IMG/VR virus record: IMGVR_UViG_3300031539_000240
Location: 1-28,057 of that record
Length of the DNA stretch: 28,057 bases
DNA from: a virus
Reading direction: 5' to 3' (one strand)
A program made the position numbers and the translations under genes. Below the pieces are notes generated by a model. That model ran no database searches. It saw only the letters and a program-made list of their open reading frames with translations, and had not been told where the DNA came from. This document shows positions 10,398 through 17,069 of this stretch, piece after piece; within the stretch, counting starts at the first letter, position 1; every line of letters starts with the position of its first letter.

Positions 10398-10468
10398 AAT
10401 TAATAGTTGCACTTTTATTAGCTATACTCTTTTTATACATTAGCAGTCAAAACAAAATGAATAAATAG
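10394..10468 (+). CDS. Possible 24-residue membrane peptide
   Basis: GTG-initiated frame overlapping the upstream stop by 4 bases (GTGA), encoding a short peptide with one hydrophobic helix (LIVALLLAILFLYI) and a polar Lys/Asn tail. The tight overlap and clean single-helix composition favour a real tiny membrane protein, but so short a hydrophobic frame can arise by chance. Its stop codon lies in the 5' arm of the downstream RNA hairpin. Confidence 0.35.
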   Translation: MKLIVALLLAILFLYISSQNKMNK

Positions 10469-10522
10469 GAGAAAACCAACCGGGGTCTGAGTTACGCATT
10501 CTTGGGCCCTGGCTCCTTATTT
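10463..10522 (+). ncRNA. Structured 5' leader before the dATP/dGTP diphosphohydrolase gene
   Basis: GC-rich island in AT-rich surroundings that folds into two stacked helices. The inner stem is CCGGGGTC (10480-10487) with GGCCCTGG (10505-10512), 8 pairs including two wobbles, closing a 17-base loop. The outer stem is AAATAGGAG (10463-10471) with CTCCTTATTT (10513-10522), with one bulged base. The stems are contiguous on the 3' side and separated on the 5' side by an 8-base A/C bulge (aaaaccaa). It lies 25 bases before the ATG at 10547. A second ACTCC nearby (about 10525-10529) could compete for GGAG. No known riboswitch class is recognised. Confidence 0.5.
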
Positions 10523-10546
10523 ACTACTCCTAAAAAAGAAAAACAC

Positions 10547-10870
10547 ATGAGCATAAAAGAACGGACATCTATGGACAAAGCTGAAAAAAGAAAAAACACC
10601 CCAGTATTTACTGGTGTATTAAGATACTTCCCGGATGCTATTATGGAGATAGCTCGTGTATCACTACAGGGAAACAAACAACACCATCCTGATAAACCTT
10701 TGCATTGGGACCGCACTAAATCTAATGATGACCTTGATGCATTAGCTAGACATCTTATTGATGCAGGTACTATTGATGATGACGGAATACGTCATACAGC
10801 AAAGGTAGCTTGGAGGGCATTAGCTTGTTTACAAAAAGAAATAGAGGACAATAAAAAAGCCCAGTATTAA
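10547..10870 (+). CDS. dATP/dGTP diphosphohydrolase-family protein (DUF5664-like)
   Basis: 107-residue protein that looks like the phage dATP/dGTP diphosphohydrolase N-terminal (DUF5664) family. Members are thought to act on purine deoxynucleotides and so shape the dNTP pool. Recognisable segments are NTPVFTGVLRYFPDA (about residues 17-31), GNKQHHPDKPLHWDR (42-56), DDLDALARHL (62-71) and HTAKVAWRALACLQKEI near the end. The ATG at 10547 is preferred over an upstream TTG at 10502, which lies inside the structured leader. A bidirectional terminator overlaps its last codons. The family fit is good; the exact substrate is inferred from the family. Confidence 0.78.
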   Translation: MSIKERTSMDKAEKRKNTPVFTGVLRYFPDAIMEIARVSLQGNKQHHPDKPLHWDRTKSNDDLDALARHLIDAGTIDDDGIRHTAKVAWRALACLQKEIEDNKKAQY

Positions 10871-10883
10871 CCGGGCTTTTTTT
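10853..10883. terminator. Bidirectional intrinsic terminator between convergent genes
   Basis: Perfect 10-base inverted repeat AAAAAAGCCC (10853-10862) / GGGCTTTTTT (10873-10882) with a 10-base loop. The A-run on one side and T-run on the other make it work on both strands. It ends the plus-strand block at 10870 and the minus-strand fibre gene that stops at 10905. Confidence 0.88.
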
Positions 10884-10904
10884 ATTTGATATTTATTATT
10901 TAAT

Positions 10905-13682
10905 TTATTTTCTACCATATAATCTAATTTCAATATTACCTCTATCTACACCTTTAGTGCTTCCTGTAGCATCTTCTTCTAAGAAATTTAGAACTACTTT
11001 TCTACCGTCTACATCTTTAAAGAATATATTTGCTGGTTTAACACCTTCTACAGGTGTGCTTTGACCATTGGCCATTACCCATATGTCTTTACTTTCTGAA
11101 GAAGTACAAGGAGTAAGTGGATCTCCCGGTTCTGAAGGTGTTATTGTATATAACCCAGCTACTGAACCTGATAACTCCCAGTTCCATTGACAACCTGTAT
11201 CATTACTAAGAATAGTAATTGATATTGCAGCACCCTTTGGATGTGACCATACAGCTACATATGATGTATAACCAAGAGCACTACTAGTACCATTAGCAAC
11301 TGTAGTAATTCTACCTTGTTGGTCAACTGTTATGTTTGCATTAGTATATGCACCTGGCGTTACTGCTGTATCATCTAAATCAATAGTTAATGTATCTGTT
11401 GCAGATGCTGTTGATGTTAAGCCAACACCTCCTGCTATTAGTACAGTATTATTTGTTTGTATTGTTTGTGAACTTCCTAAATCTCCAACTAAGTTCCAGC
11501 TTGTATATTCTGTTGGTATTGATGGGAATGTAATTAAATTACCCTGGCCGTTTATATACTCAGATGCAGATCCTGCCCATGTAAAGTCTAAAGTACTGTC
11601 TCCTGTATTACTGCTATCATTTGTTACTGCAACATCTAATGCATCACCTGCTGTTGTTGATGCTAATGATAGTACACTTGCAAAAGTTATAACACTAGGG
11701 TTACCTGATACCATGCTAACACCGGGACCAACAAACTCAAATGTTCCTGATTCAGTACTGCTTCCTACCTTAATACTATTTACCATAGTAGGGAATGTTG
11801 TTAATTCACCTTCTCCATTTATATACTGTCCAGCTACCCCTTTAAAATCTATAGTTAATTTAGGTGTTGTTGTTGGATCAGCTACAGTAAAGTCAATTGA
11901 ATTTGCTATAACAGGAGTTACTTGGGTTGAAACAGTAGTTACTGTTCCTCCTGAAGGAATATCTGCCCAATTACCATCTTGTCTTAAAAACTGACCTACT
12001 GTTCCTCCTGTACGGTTTAGTTCTATTACACCATTTGATGTAATAGGAGAACTACCAACTTGGAATGCTGCAACATCTGTACTTAAACCTACACTAGTCA
12101 CAGTTCCCGGATTTCCTCCTGGAATTGCTGACCATACATTATCTTTACTTAAGAATTTACCTGAAGTATCTGTACCATCAACCGCTGATAATTCTGCTGT
12201 TACAACAACATCACCATCTACAGCACCTGTTGGTGTCATATTAATGTATGTACCGTTTTGTGTATCTACTGTCTCAACTATATTTGCTGGTACACTTGGA
12301 ATAGAAGGGAAAGCTTGCAAAGCACCTGTCCCATCTATATAATCTGTTGTTGCTCCTGCACCTGTAAGAGTTAATGTTCCATTACTTGTTACAGGACTAT
12401 TAGTTACAGTGAATGCTGAGGGAGCTGCTAAACCAACACTGGTTACAGTTCCTCCACCTCCTGATGCAATACCATAAACAGTACCACCTATACTTATTGA
12501 AGTTAAATCTAATGTAGGGCTACCTGGATTACCAACTACTACAGAACCTGCTTTCCATGGTACATTAACCACAAGTTGTTGTTTTTCATTAAATTGAACA
12601 CCGTATGTTCTTAGTGCAGTAGCACTTACAAGTTCAGCAGGTTCTGTTTGGATTAAATCATCCCATAGTTTACCTGTTCCGGTAACTGTAGATGTCATTA
12701 CTGGTGAAGATGATCCTCCAGATGCAGTAATTGTTACACCATTTGATCCATCATCAGTAAGTGTAATATTAGTACCTGCTTTTAATAGGACTTTGTCTAA
12801 TGTTCCATCTGATCCTACTAATCCTATTGCAAAATCATCTATACCAGATGCTTGACCTGTTAATTTGTAAGTAGTTTGTGTAGGCAAAGTTTGTAAAGCA
12901 CCTGTACCATCTATGTACTCTGCTGCTGTACCTGCTCCTGATAATGTTATTACCCCAGAACTTGTTATTGGTGAGCCAGCAACAGTAAATGCAGAAGGAG
13001 CTGCAAAGCCAACACTTGTTACAGTTCCGGTTCCAGATGATGACCAATTTGCAGTAGTTCCATCTGATGTTAAGACTTGTCCTGCGGCTCCAATAGCTAA
13101 CTCTTCTCTAACATCTGTAGAACTACCTCTCCAAATACTTCCATATGTAAGAGTTACAACAGGATCATCGTCAGACCAAACAACTCTACCATCTGCAAGA
13201 GATCTTAGAATTCTATTTGCTGTTCCAGCCGCAGTACCTGTTGAATCATGTATGACATTAAATAAAGACGTTGATCTAACTGCATCTCCTAATGTACCTA
13301 ATTCTACACTTCCAGATAATTTAGAATCTTTAGTTACTGTTAAATTTCCGTTTACTGTTATTAAAGAATTTGAAGCATTCTGAGTTATGATACTATCTTT
13401 TAATGCTTTTAGTTCACATACTCCATCTGTCTCAGTATAAACAGGAACAAATCCTATTTCTCCTGATCCATCTATAGTTCTAGTTAACCCTTTAGTTATT
13501 TCACATACTAAATCTTGACCCTTTATAACAAAAGGTTCCATTCTTGGTGCATAAGAAGTTCCAGTATTTAATGTACTGTTTCTCTTTTTACCAAACTCAA
13601 ACCAATCTGTCTGTAGATTAAGGGTTTTCTTGTCTTTGTTTCTTTGCAGTAGGTTTAAAACCTCTTGTATAAATACGCTCAT
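10905..13682 (-). CDS. Large repeat-rich tail fibre / receptor-binding-like protein
   Basis: 925-residue protein, rich in Ser, Thr, Gly and Val with almost no Cys: a beta-rich phage tail fibre or baseplate appendage. The N-terminal ~100 residues are unique (VFIQEVLNLLQRNK) and probably anchor it to the tail. The middle is built of degenerate modules, each beginning GTVTSVG and ending YIDGTGAL or YINGxGxL followed by FP. The clearest two start near residues 217 and 409, with weaker ones after them. The C-terminal part shares a block with the other fibre-like protein of this cluster (AYTNANITVDQQGR, then GYTSYV). The last ~90 residues form a distinct end that may contact the receptor. The plus-strand frames inside it are shadows. 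Confidence 0.82.
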   Translation of the reverse strand: MSVFIQEVLNLLQRNKDKKTLNLQTDWFEFGKKRNSTLNTGTSYAPRMEPFVIKGQDLVCEITKGLTRTIDGSGEIGFVPVYTETDGVCELKALKDSIITQNASNSLITVNGNLTVTKDSKLSGSVELGTLGDAVRSTSLFNVIHDSTGTAAGTANRILRSLADGRVVWSDDDPVVTLTYGSIWRGSSTDVREELAIGAAGQVLTSDGTTANWSSSGTGTVTSVGFAAPSAFTVAGSPITSSGVITLSGAGTAAEYIDGTGALQTLPTQTTYKLTGQASGIDDFAIGLVGSDGTLDKVLLKAGTNITLTDDGSNGVTITASGGSSSPVMTSTVTGTGKLWDDLIQTEPAELVSATALRTYGVQFNEKQQLVVNVPWKAGSVVVGNPGSPTLDLTSISIGGTVYGIASGGGGTVTSVGLAAPSAFTVTNSPVTSNGTLTLTGAGATTDYIDGTGALQAFPSIPSVPANIVETVDTQNGTYINMTPTGAVDGDVVVTAELSAVDGTDTSGKFLSKDNVWSAIPGGNPGTVTSVGLSTDVAAFQVGSSPITSNGVIELNRTGGTVGQFLRQDGNWADIPSGGTVTTVSTQVTPVIANSIDFTVADPTTTPKLTIDFKGVAGQYINGEGELTTFPTMVNSIKVGSSTESGTFEFVGPGVSMVSGNPSVITFASVLSLASTTAGDALDVAVTNDSSNTGDSTLDFTWAGSASEYINGQGNLITFPSIPTEYTSWNLVGDLGSSQTIQTNNTVLIAGGVGLTSTASATDTLTIDLDDTAVTPGAYTNANITVDQQGRITTVANGTSSALGYTSYVAVWSHPKGAAISITILSNDTGCQWNWELSGSVAGLYTITPSEPGDPLTPCTSSESKDIWVMANGQSTPVEGVKPANIFFKDVDGRKVVLNFLEEDATGSTKGVDRGNIEIRLYGRK
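11257..11390. repeat. Segment shared with the second fibre gene
   Basis: DNA here resembles 15194-15330 at the base level (both contain gtatgatgtatat, tttgcattagt and tgtatcatctaa in the same order on the plus strand). It encodes the shared YTNANITVDxQGR / YTSYV block in both fibre-like proteins. This suggests duplication or domain exchange between them. Confidence 0.7.
12316..13029. repeat. Diverged direct repeat within the tail fibre gene
   Basis: Two copies of about 138 bases, 12316-12452 and 12892-13029, align without obvious gaps and keep long identical runs (aaagcacctgt, ggagctgc, ccaacact, gttacagttcc). They encode the two best fibre modules. A partial third copy ends near 12110. They likely arose by tandem duplication of a fibre repeat. 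Confidence 0.75.
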
Positions 13683-13692
13683 TTTGTTTTTT

Positions 13693-14037
13693 TTATATGT
13701 ACAATGCAGATAGTTTAACGTCTACTTGTACTGTACATGTTATTGTTATATTTCCATCAGCATCATTAAATGCATCAACTTCAAAAGGTCCTAAAAAACC
13801 TTCTTGCCCGGCTGTCAAAGTTATTACAGCGTTTTCCTTAACTAATGTTCCTAATGAAGGATCTATTACTGTTGTTACCACTGGTATTACAGTAGCAGTT
13901 ACTGATACAGCACTATCATTTTCTAAATGAAAGAATTCTATTCCTGTATTAGCTAATTTATCACCGGCTGCTGCAGGTGTTGTTGTTGTGGGCTTTAAAC
14001 CCTCCTGTAATATTCTTTGTGCAATTAATGTTGCCAT
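13693..14037 (-). CDS. Small virion protein, capsid decoration-like
   Basis: 114-residue beta-rich protein. Residues 29-50 (ANTGIEFFHLENDSAVSVTA) and the later segment AGQEGFLGPFEVDAFNDADG match a pattern I associate with small Ig-like phage head or tail decoration proteins: 'N-x-G-x-x-F-x-H-x-x-N' followed later by 'GPF-x-x-x-x-FNDxDG'. A Thr/Ala-rich linker follows the N-terminal helix (IAQRILQEGL). It lies 10 bases upstream of the large fibre gene in the same transcript. Structural role likely; exact location in the virion unknown. Confidence 0.6.
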   Translation of the reverse strand: MATLIAQRILQEGLKPTTTTPAAAGDKLANTGIEFFHLENDSAVSVTATVIPVVTTVIDPSLGTLVKENAVITLTAGQEGFLGPFEVDAFNDADGNITITCTVQVDVKLSALYI

Positions 14038-14043
14038 AATTAA

Positions 14044-14277
14044 TTATTTACAATATCCACTTTTAAAAGCTTCTGATTGAACAGGTTCTGCTGCTCTAGT
14101 AGACTTTTGTGGTGGATTTAAGTTTGTTTTTTTAGCCATTCTAATTCTTGCTTCTACAGCCTTTTTATTCTTAGCATTTTGTATTGCTTGAGGAATAGCC
14201 GTAGGATTATAAACACCATTAGTTGTAGCTCTTTTATAGTTAGCTCCCTGCATAGGGAATGATATATTTTTTGCCAT
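14044..14277 (-). CDS. Small basic unknown protein
   Basis: 77-residue polar, strongly basic protein (KNKKAVEARIRMAKK) with no membrane segment or recognised motif. It sits 6 bases before the decoration-like gene and 2 bases after the Gly-rich small gene, clearly within the minus-strand structural operon. It could be a minor virion or assembly protein; the sequence gives no more. Confidence 0.68.
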   Translation of the reverse strand: MAKNISFPMQGANYKRATTNGVYNPTAIPQAIQNAKNKKAVEARIRMAKKTNLNPPQKSTRAAEPVQSEAFKSGYCK

Positions 14278-14279
14278 GA

Positions 14280-14462
14280 TTACTTCTTTTTAGATTTTGT
14301 TCCACCATACATTTTATAGTCTATCACTGACCCGCCAGACATAAAACCTTTTAGTCCTCCGCTTTTAGCCATTGATTCCATTCCTGCTTTACCTGGAGTT
14401 ATATCTCCATCACCAGCACCTTTTGTGAATCCACCGCCATAGTTGTAGTTTTTACTTTTCAT
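14280..14462 (-). CDS. Gly/Lys-rich small protein
   Basis: 60-residue low-complexity protein rich in Gly, Lys, Tyr and Met (YNYGGGFTKGAGDGD, SGGLKGFMSGG, KMYGGTKSKKK). It is likely unstructured in isolation. It lies between the holin and another small basic gene with gaps of a few bases. The MxxGG-type segments recall the 72-residue protein at 15987, suggesting a loose family of small Gly/Lys-rich virion-associated proteins. Function unknown. Confidence 0.6.
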   Translation of the reverse strand: MKSKNYNYGGGFTKGAGDGDITPGKAGMESMAKSGGLKGFMSGGSVIDYKMYGGTKSKKK

Positions 14463-14467
14463 GATTT

Positions 14468-14872
14468 TTAATTTTTATTATTTTTTAATTTTTCTATAGA
14501 CCTTCCACCAAAGTAAGAACCTATCACTGTTATTAAGACTAATTGTAATAAATCCGTCCACTTGTCTTCTACTACAAACTCTATAACTCCAGCATCTATA
14601 AATACTAATAGTACTGTTGATACAACTAAGAATATAAGGACCAAAGGTCTTACATTTTTGCTGAGCCATGAATCTGAATTCATGTCTGAGGCCCATCTAG
14701 AAGTTATTTCTGTTTCCATTTCAACTTCATGCTTAGCTATTAATTCTTTAATTTTAAAAGCAGCTGCTAGCTTCTCCTCTTTTGATGTAATAAGTTCATC
14801 TAAGACACCACCTACTCCTTCAACTAATTTAGTTGCACCGCTTGAAAATAATTTTGTTATAAAGTTTGGCAT
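14468..14872 (-). CDS. 3TM-type phage holin
   Basis: 134-residue membrane protein resembling the 3TM holin family (GTA holin/phage_holin_3TM). Holins form inner-membrane lesions that release or activate the endolysin. The N-terminal half is an amphipathic helical region (GVGGVLDELITSKEEKLAAA, EVEMETEITSRWASDM). The family-typical WxSxxxRP-like junction is visible as SWLSKNVRPL. Two hydrophobic helices follow: LVLIFLVVSTVLLVFIDAG and LLQLVLITVIGSYFGGRS, with a short Lys/Asn tail. No endolysin is seen in this window, so the lysis enzyme must be elsewhere. Confidence 0.8.
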   Translation of the reverse strand: MPNFITKLFSSGATKLVEGVGGVLDELITSKEEKLAAAFKIKELIAKHEVEMETEITSRWASDMNSDSWLSKNVRPLVLIFLVVSTVLLVFIDAGVIEFVVEDKWTDLLQLVLITVIGSYFGGRSIEKLKNNKN

Positions 14873-14885
14873 ATGATTTTATGAT

Positions 14886-15983
14886 TTATGGATAAATTCT
14901 TATTTCTAAAACAGATTGTAAAAGTTGACTATTAAGTCCGGCACCGGAAGTATCAGTACATACTACATTAAAACCAGATGCAAAACTAGCAGTAACATTG
15001 ACTATTGCTATCCCGCTTGATGTTTTTGTAGTTTGAGAACAAGTTACTGTTGCTTTATTTATATCTGCTAGTGGTGTAGCATATGTAGCTCGATACATTC
15101 CTGCTGTAGAATATGCCCAGTTAATTGTTATACCTGCAGAATTATCTAAAACAGGTCCTGTAGGTACATTTGTACCCACTTGACTTAATATTTGTACGTA
15201 TGATGTATATGGTAAACCTGATGGACTTCCACTATTGGCTGCAGTTAATCTTCCTTGTGCATCTACAGTAATATTTGCATTAGTGTAAGATCCTGGATTG
15301 ACAGTTGTATCATCTAAGGCTATAGTTATATCAGAACCAAAGCCATTGTTAAATTGCGTTGTTGTTATAGCTGTACCACCTTTTATATATATCGTATTAC
15401 CCTCTATAATGTTTACAGGATTAGTTCCAGCATCAGCTGATGTATTAAAATTAGTGCTTCCACCGCTAGCAGCAGAAATAGTTATTTCATCAGCTGCTTC
15501 AGTAAATGATATATTATTTCCTGGTTTTAATGATTTAAAGTTAAGTGTCTCACCTACTTTGTTCTTCCATAAACCAGCACCTGTTCCTACATTTGCTGCA
15601 GTATTTGGTTCACCTTCTGTTGTGATTTCTACATAGTCATCATCTGAAGATAAATTTAAAGTTAAATTAGAACTTAATGATTTAAGTGTACGGAAATATA
15701 CTGTGCATTCACCTGTATCAGGATCATTAACAGTTTTTTGGTAGACTGTAGCTGTATCTCCTTTAGGTACAAGTGGTGTATTTTCATTCGTACATCCCTT
15801 ACCTTCTATCTTAAAGTCACTAATCTTAATAAGCTTAACTGCTTTATAAGGAATAGGAGATGCTATACCAGTCATATCTGGAGTTTCATTCCATTTACCT
15901 AGCACTAAGACATCATCTTTTTCAGCAACTTTAGAAAACTTGCCTTGTCTAATTAAACTTAATATGTCAGTTAAAATATTCAT
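14886..15983 (-). CDS. Second tail-fibre-like structural protein
   Basis: 365-residue Ser/Thr/Gly-rich beta protein related to the 925-residue fibre protein. It begins with a short helix (ILTDILSLIRQGKFSKV) comparable to the N-terminal helix there. It carries the same C-terminal block (SYTNANITVDAQGR, then PYTSYVQI), which suggests that both attach to the same tail component or arose by duplication. The region SFTEAADEITISAASGG looks like a triple-stranded fibre module. The end (residues 270-365) has no counterpart I can see and may bind a partner. It is the shorter accessory fibre or collar candidate. Confidence 0.72.
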   Translation of the reverse strand: MNILTDILSLIRQGKFSKVAEKDDVLVLGKWNETPDMTGIASPIPYKAVKLIKISDFKIEGKGCTNENTPLVPKGDTATVYQKTVNDPDTGECTVYFRTLKSLSSNLTLNLSSDDDYVEITTEGEPNTAANVGTGAGLWKNKVGETLNFKSLKPGNNISFTEAADEITISAASGGSTNFNTSADAGTNPVNIIEGNTIYIKGGTAITTTQFNNGFGSDITIALDDTTVNPGSYTNANITVDAQGRLTAANSGSPSGLPYTSYVQILSQVGTNVPTGPVLDNSAGITINWAYSTAGMYRATYATPLADINKATVTCSQTTKTSSGIAIVNVTASFASGFNVVCTDTSGAGLNSQLLQSVLEIRIYP

Positions 15984-15986
15984 ATC

Positions 15987-16205
15987 TTATTTGCCGTCAT
16001 AGGTCCATCCACCCATTTTATATTTTTGCTTTTTATCTTTGCCGGATCTGTCCTGTACAATTCTTTCTGCATCACCTCCCTTACGCATTTTTTCTGTGTA
16101 AGAGCCTTGCATCATATCTTCTAGTTCACCACCAGTTCTCATAAGCATTTTACTTTTTTGCCTTGATAACTTCTGCTTTGGTAAACATGGTCTATTTTTT
16201 GCCAT
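15987..16205 (-). CDS. Small basic Gly/Lys-rich protein
   Basis: 72-residue, strongly basic protein (SRQKSKMLMRTGGELED, SGKDKKQKYKMGGW). Three 'xGG' turns are spaced through it, similar in feel to the 60-residue gene at 14280. No membrane segment or catalytic motif. It lies 3 bases before the fibre-like gene and is preceded by the chain of overlapping micro-genes. Function unknown. Confidence 0.62.
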   Translation of the reverse strand: MAKNRPCLPKQKLSRQKSKMLMRTGGELEDMMQGSYTEKMRKGGDAERIVQDRSGKDKKQKYKMGGWTYDGK

Positions 16206-16216
16206 TTTAATTAAAT

Positions 16217-16363
16217 TTAAATATCCAATGTAAACGTTACAAAGAATAAGTATAATTTCATAGTTGTATAATCATATTCTCCATCTGGTCTTATATAGTC
16301 CCACCCTAGGGCAAATCTATCATGCGGCCAATGGAATGCTATTTCTAGTGCCCAATCTCCCAT
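16217..16363 (-). CDS. 48-residue conserved-looking small protein
   Basis: ATG (16363-16361) to TAA, 48 residues, rich in aromatic residues. The N-terminal part is polar-aromatic (LEIAFHWPHDRFALGWDYI) and the C-terminal part is hydrophobic (LYLFFVTFTLDI). Its ATG overlaps the stop of the upstream micro-gene by one base (TAATG), a classic coupling arrangement. It resembles tiny proteins often seen in Bacteroidota phages, but I cannot name the family. The start, composition and chain of overlaps make it very likely coding despite the size. Confidence 0.65.
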   Translation of the reverse strand: MGDWALEIAFHWPHDRFALGWDYIRPDGEYDYTTMKLYLFFVTFTLDI

Positions 16364-16464
16364 TATATTTTACTTTTGGTTTTATTACATAGTCCTTGAC
16401 GGCAGTGTCCTAAACAAACCTTACCTCTTGAAACCCACTGAATTAATAAACAAACTTGTCTCAT
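16363..16464 (-). CDS. 33-residue Cys-containing micro-protein
   Basis: ATG (16464-16462) to TAA (16365-16363), 33 residues, with four cysteines (positions 5, 17, 21, 26) in VCLGHCRQGLC and a basic C-terminus. It overlaps the upstream micro-gene by 4 bases (ATGA) and the downstream one by 1 base (TAATG). The Cys spacing could bind a metal or form disulphides. On its own it would be doubtful; the two coupling overlaps support it. Confidence 0.5.
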   Translation of the reverse strand: MRQVCLLIQWVSRGKVCLGHCRQGLCNKTKSKI

Positions 16465-16595
16465 CTTCCTTGTCCGTTGTATTTTTTTTTATAGTTCTTG
16501 CTTGTTTTTAAACTAGAACTTTTACTTTTTGCATGAACCCCCGGCCTCTTAGTCGTTGAGGGTTTTTCATATACAGCTGATTTTAGTCGTGACAT
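16461..16595 (-). CDS. 44-residue highly basic micro-protein
   Basis: ATG (16595-16593) to TGA, 44 residues with many Lys/Arg/Ser (KSKSSSLKTSKNYKKKYNG) and the end NGQGR. A 'KRPGVHAKxK...SKNYxKKYxGQGR' pattern feels familiar from small Bacteroidota phage proteins of unknown function; this is memory, not a search. Its start overlaps the stop of the 83-residue gene by one base (TAATG) and its stop overlaps the next start by 4 bases. It may bind nucleic acid or a virion surface. Confidence 0.65.
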   Translation of the reverse strand: MSRLKSAVYEKPSTTKRPGVHAKSKSSSLKTSKNYKKKYNGQGR

Positions 16596-16846
16596 TACTT
16601 TGCTTTTTTAATTACTCTTTCTCTTGTCTTACCTGCAACAGCTTTTGGTACATGACCCAACTGGTTACCTACCTCTTTTATTGCTTTACCTACATCAGCT
16701 AATTCATCTGCTGTGAGTTTATAGCGTTTTACAATTTCTACTAACGTAGATTTTGCTTTTTCATCTATTGTTGTTCTTGACCATATAGCTCTCCAATAAT
16801 CTTGTAGACTATAAGTCCAAACAACGTGTATAATTTTCTTAAACAT
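16595..16846 (-). CDS. Small helical protein, first gene of the coupled chain
   Basis: 83-residue, mainly helical basic protein. The N-terminal 25 residues are aromatic-rich (IIHVVWTYSLQDYWRAIW). The C-terminal part (VGKAIKEVGNQLGHVPKAVAGK) looks like a conserved small phage family of unknown function. It is the first gene of the minus-strand structural and small-gene transcript, right after the divergent promoter region, and is coupled to the next gene through TAATG. Confidence 0.68.
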   Translation of the reverse strand: MFKKIIHVVWTYSLQDYWRAIWSRTTIDEKAKSTLVEIVKRYKLTADELADVGKAIKEVGNQLGHVPKAVAGKTRERVIKKAK

Positions 16847-17069
16847 ATCTATGCTTTTTAAAGTACTATATTAATAATATACAAATTTTGTCAGACTTAA
16901 ACAAAAAGTTTTGACATATAAATATTATCTTCGCATTGCTTACTGATATATAAATAATAAACATTGGTTCTCTTTTGTATCTCAGTTGTATTTAGTAAAT
17001 TGAATATATCTAGTGGCTTCATTTTCTCCTGTAGGAAATGAGGCTTTTTAATCCTTAACAATTAACCTT
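16847..17069. promoter_or_regulatory. Divergent intergenic region
   Basis: 223 bases of very AT-rich DNA between the minus-strand structural operon and the plus-strand RNR operon. For the minus strand there is a -33-like TTTG (complement of 16902-16905), a 20-base spacer and TATATTAT (complement of 16874-16881), a reasonable Bacteroidota-type promoter 28 bases from the start at 16846. For the plus strand I see only weak candidates (TTTTG near 16972 with TAAATTG 18 bases later), then an attenuator-like hairpin. No open frame of note. Confidence 0.5.
17016..17049 (+). terminator. Attenuator-like hairpin in the nrdB leader
   Basis: GCTTCATTT (17016-17024) pairs with AAATGAGGC (17036-17044), 9 pairs including one wobble, with an 11-base loop and TTTTT directly after. 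It is oriented as a plus-strand intrinsic terminator 20 bases before the nrdB ATG. No plus-strand gene precedes it since 10870, so it can only act on the RNR transcript itself. Confidence 0.6.

Noticed and set aside
11332-11994. Long plus-strand frame of 220 codons
   Set aside because: Antisense to the fibre gene, rich in Val/Pro/Ser as expected from the reverse of Thr/Gly-rich repeats, no start context and no family pattern.
12913-13383. Plus-strand frame of 156 codons
   Set aside because: Same cause: shadow of the fibre repeats on the other strand.
16910-16933. Plus-strand promoter TTTG with TATCTTCG for nrdB
   Set aside because: The spacer is only 12 bases, too short for the Bacteroidota -33/-7 arrangement.
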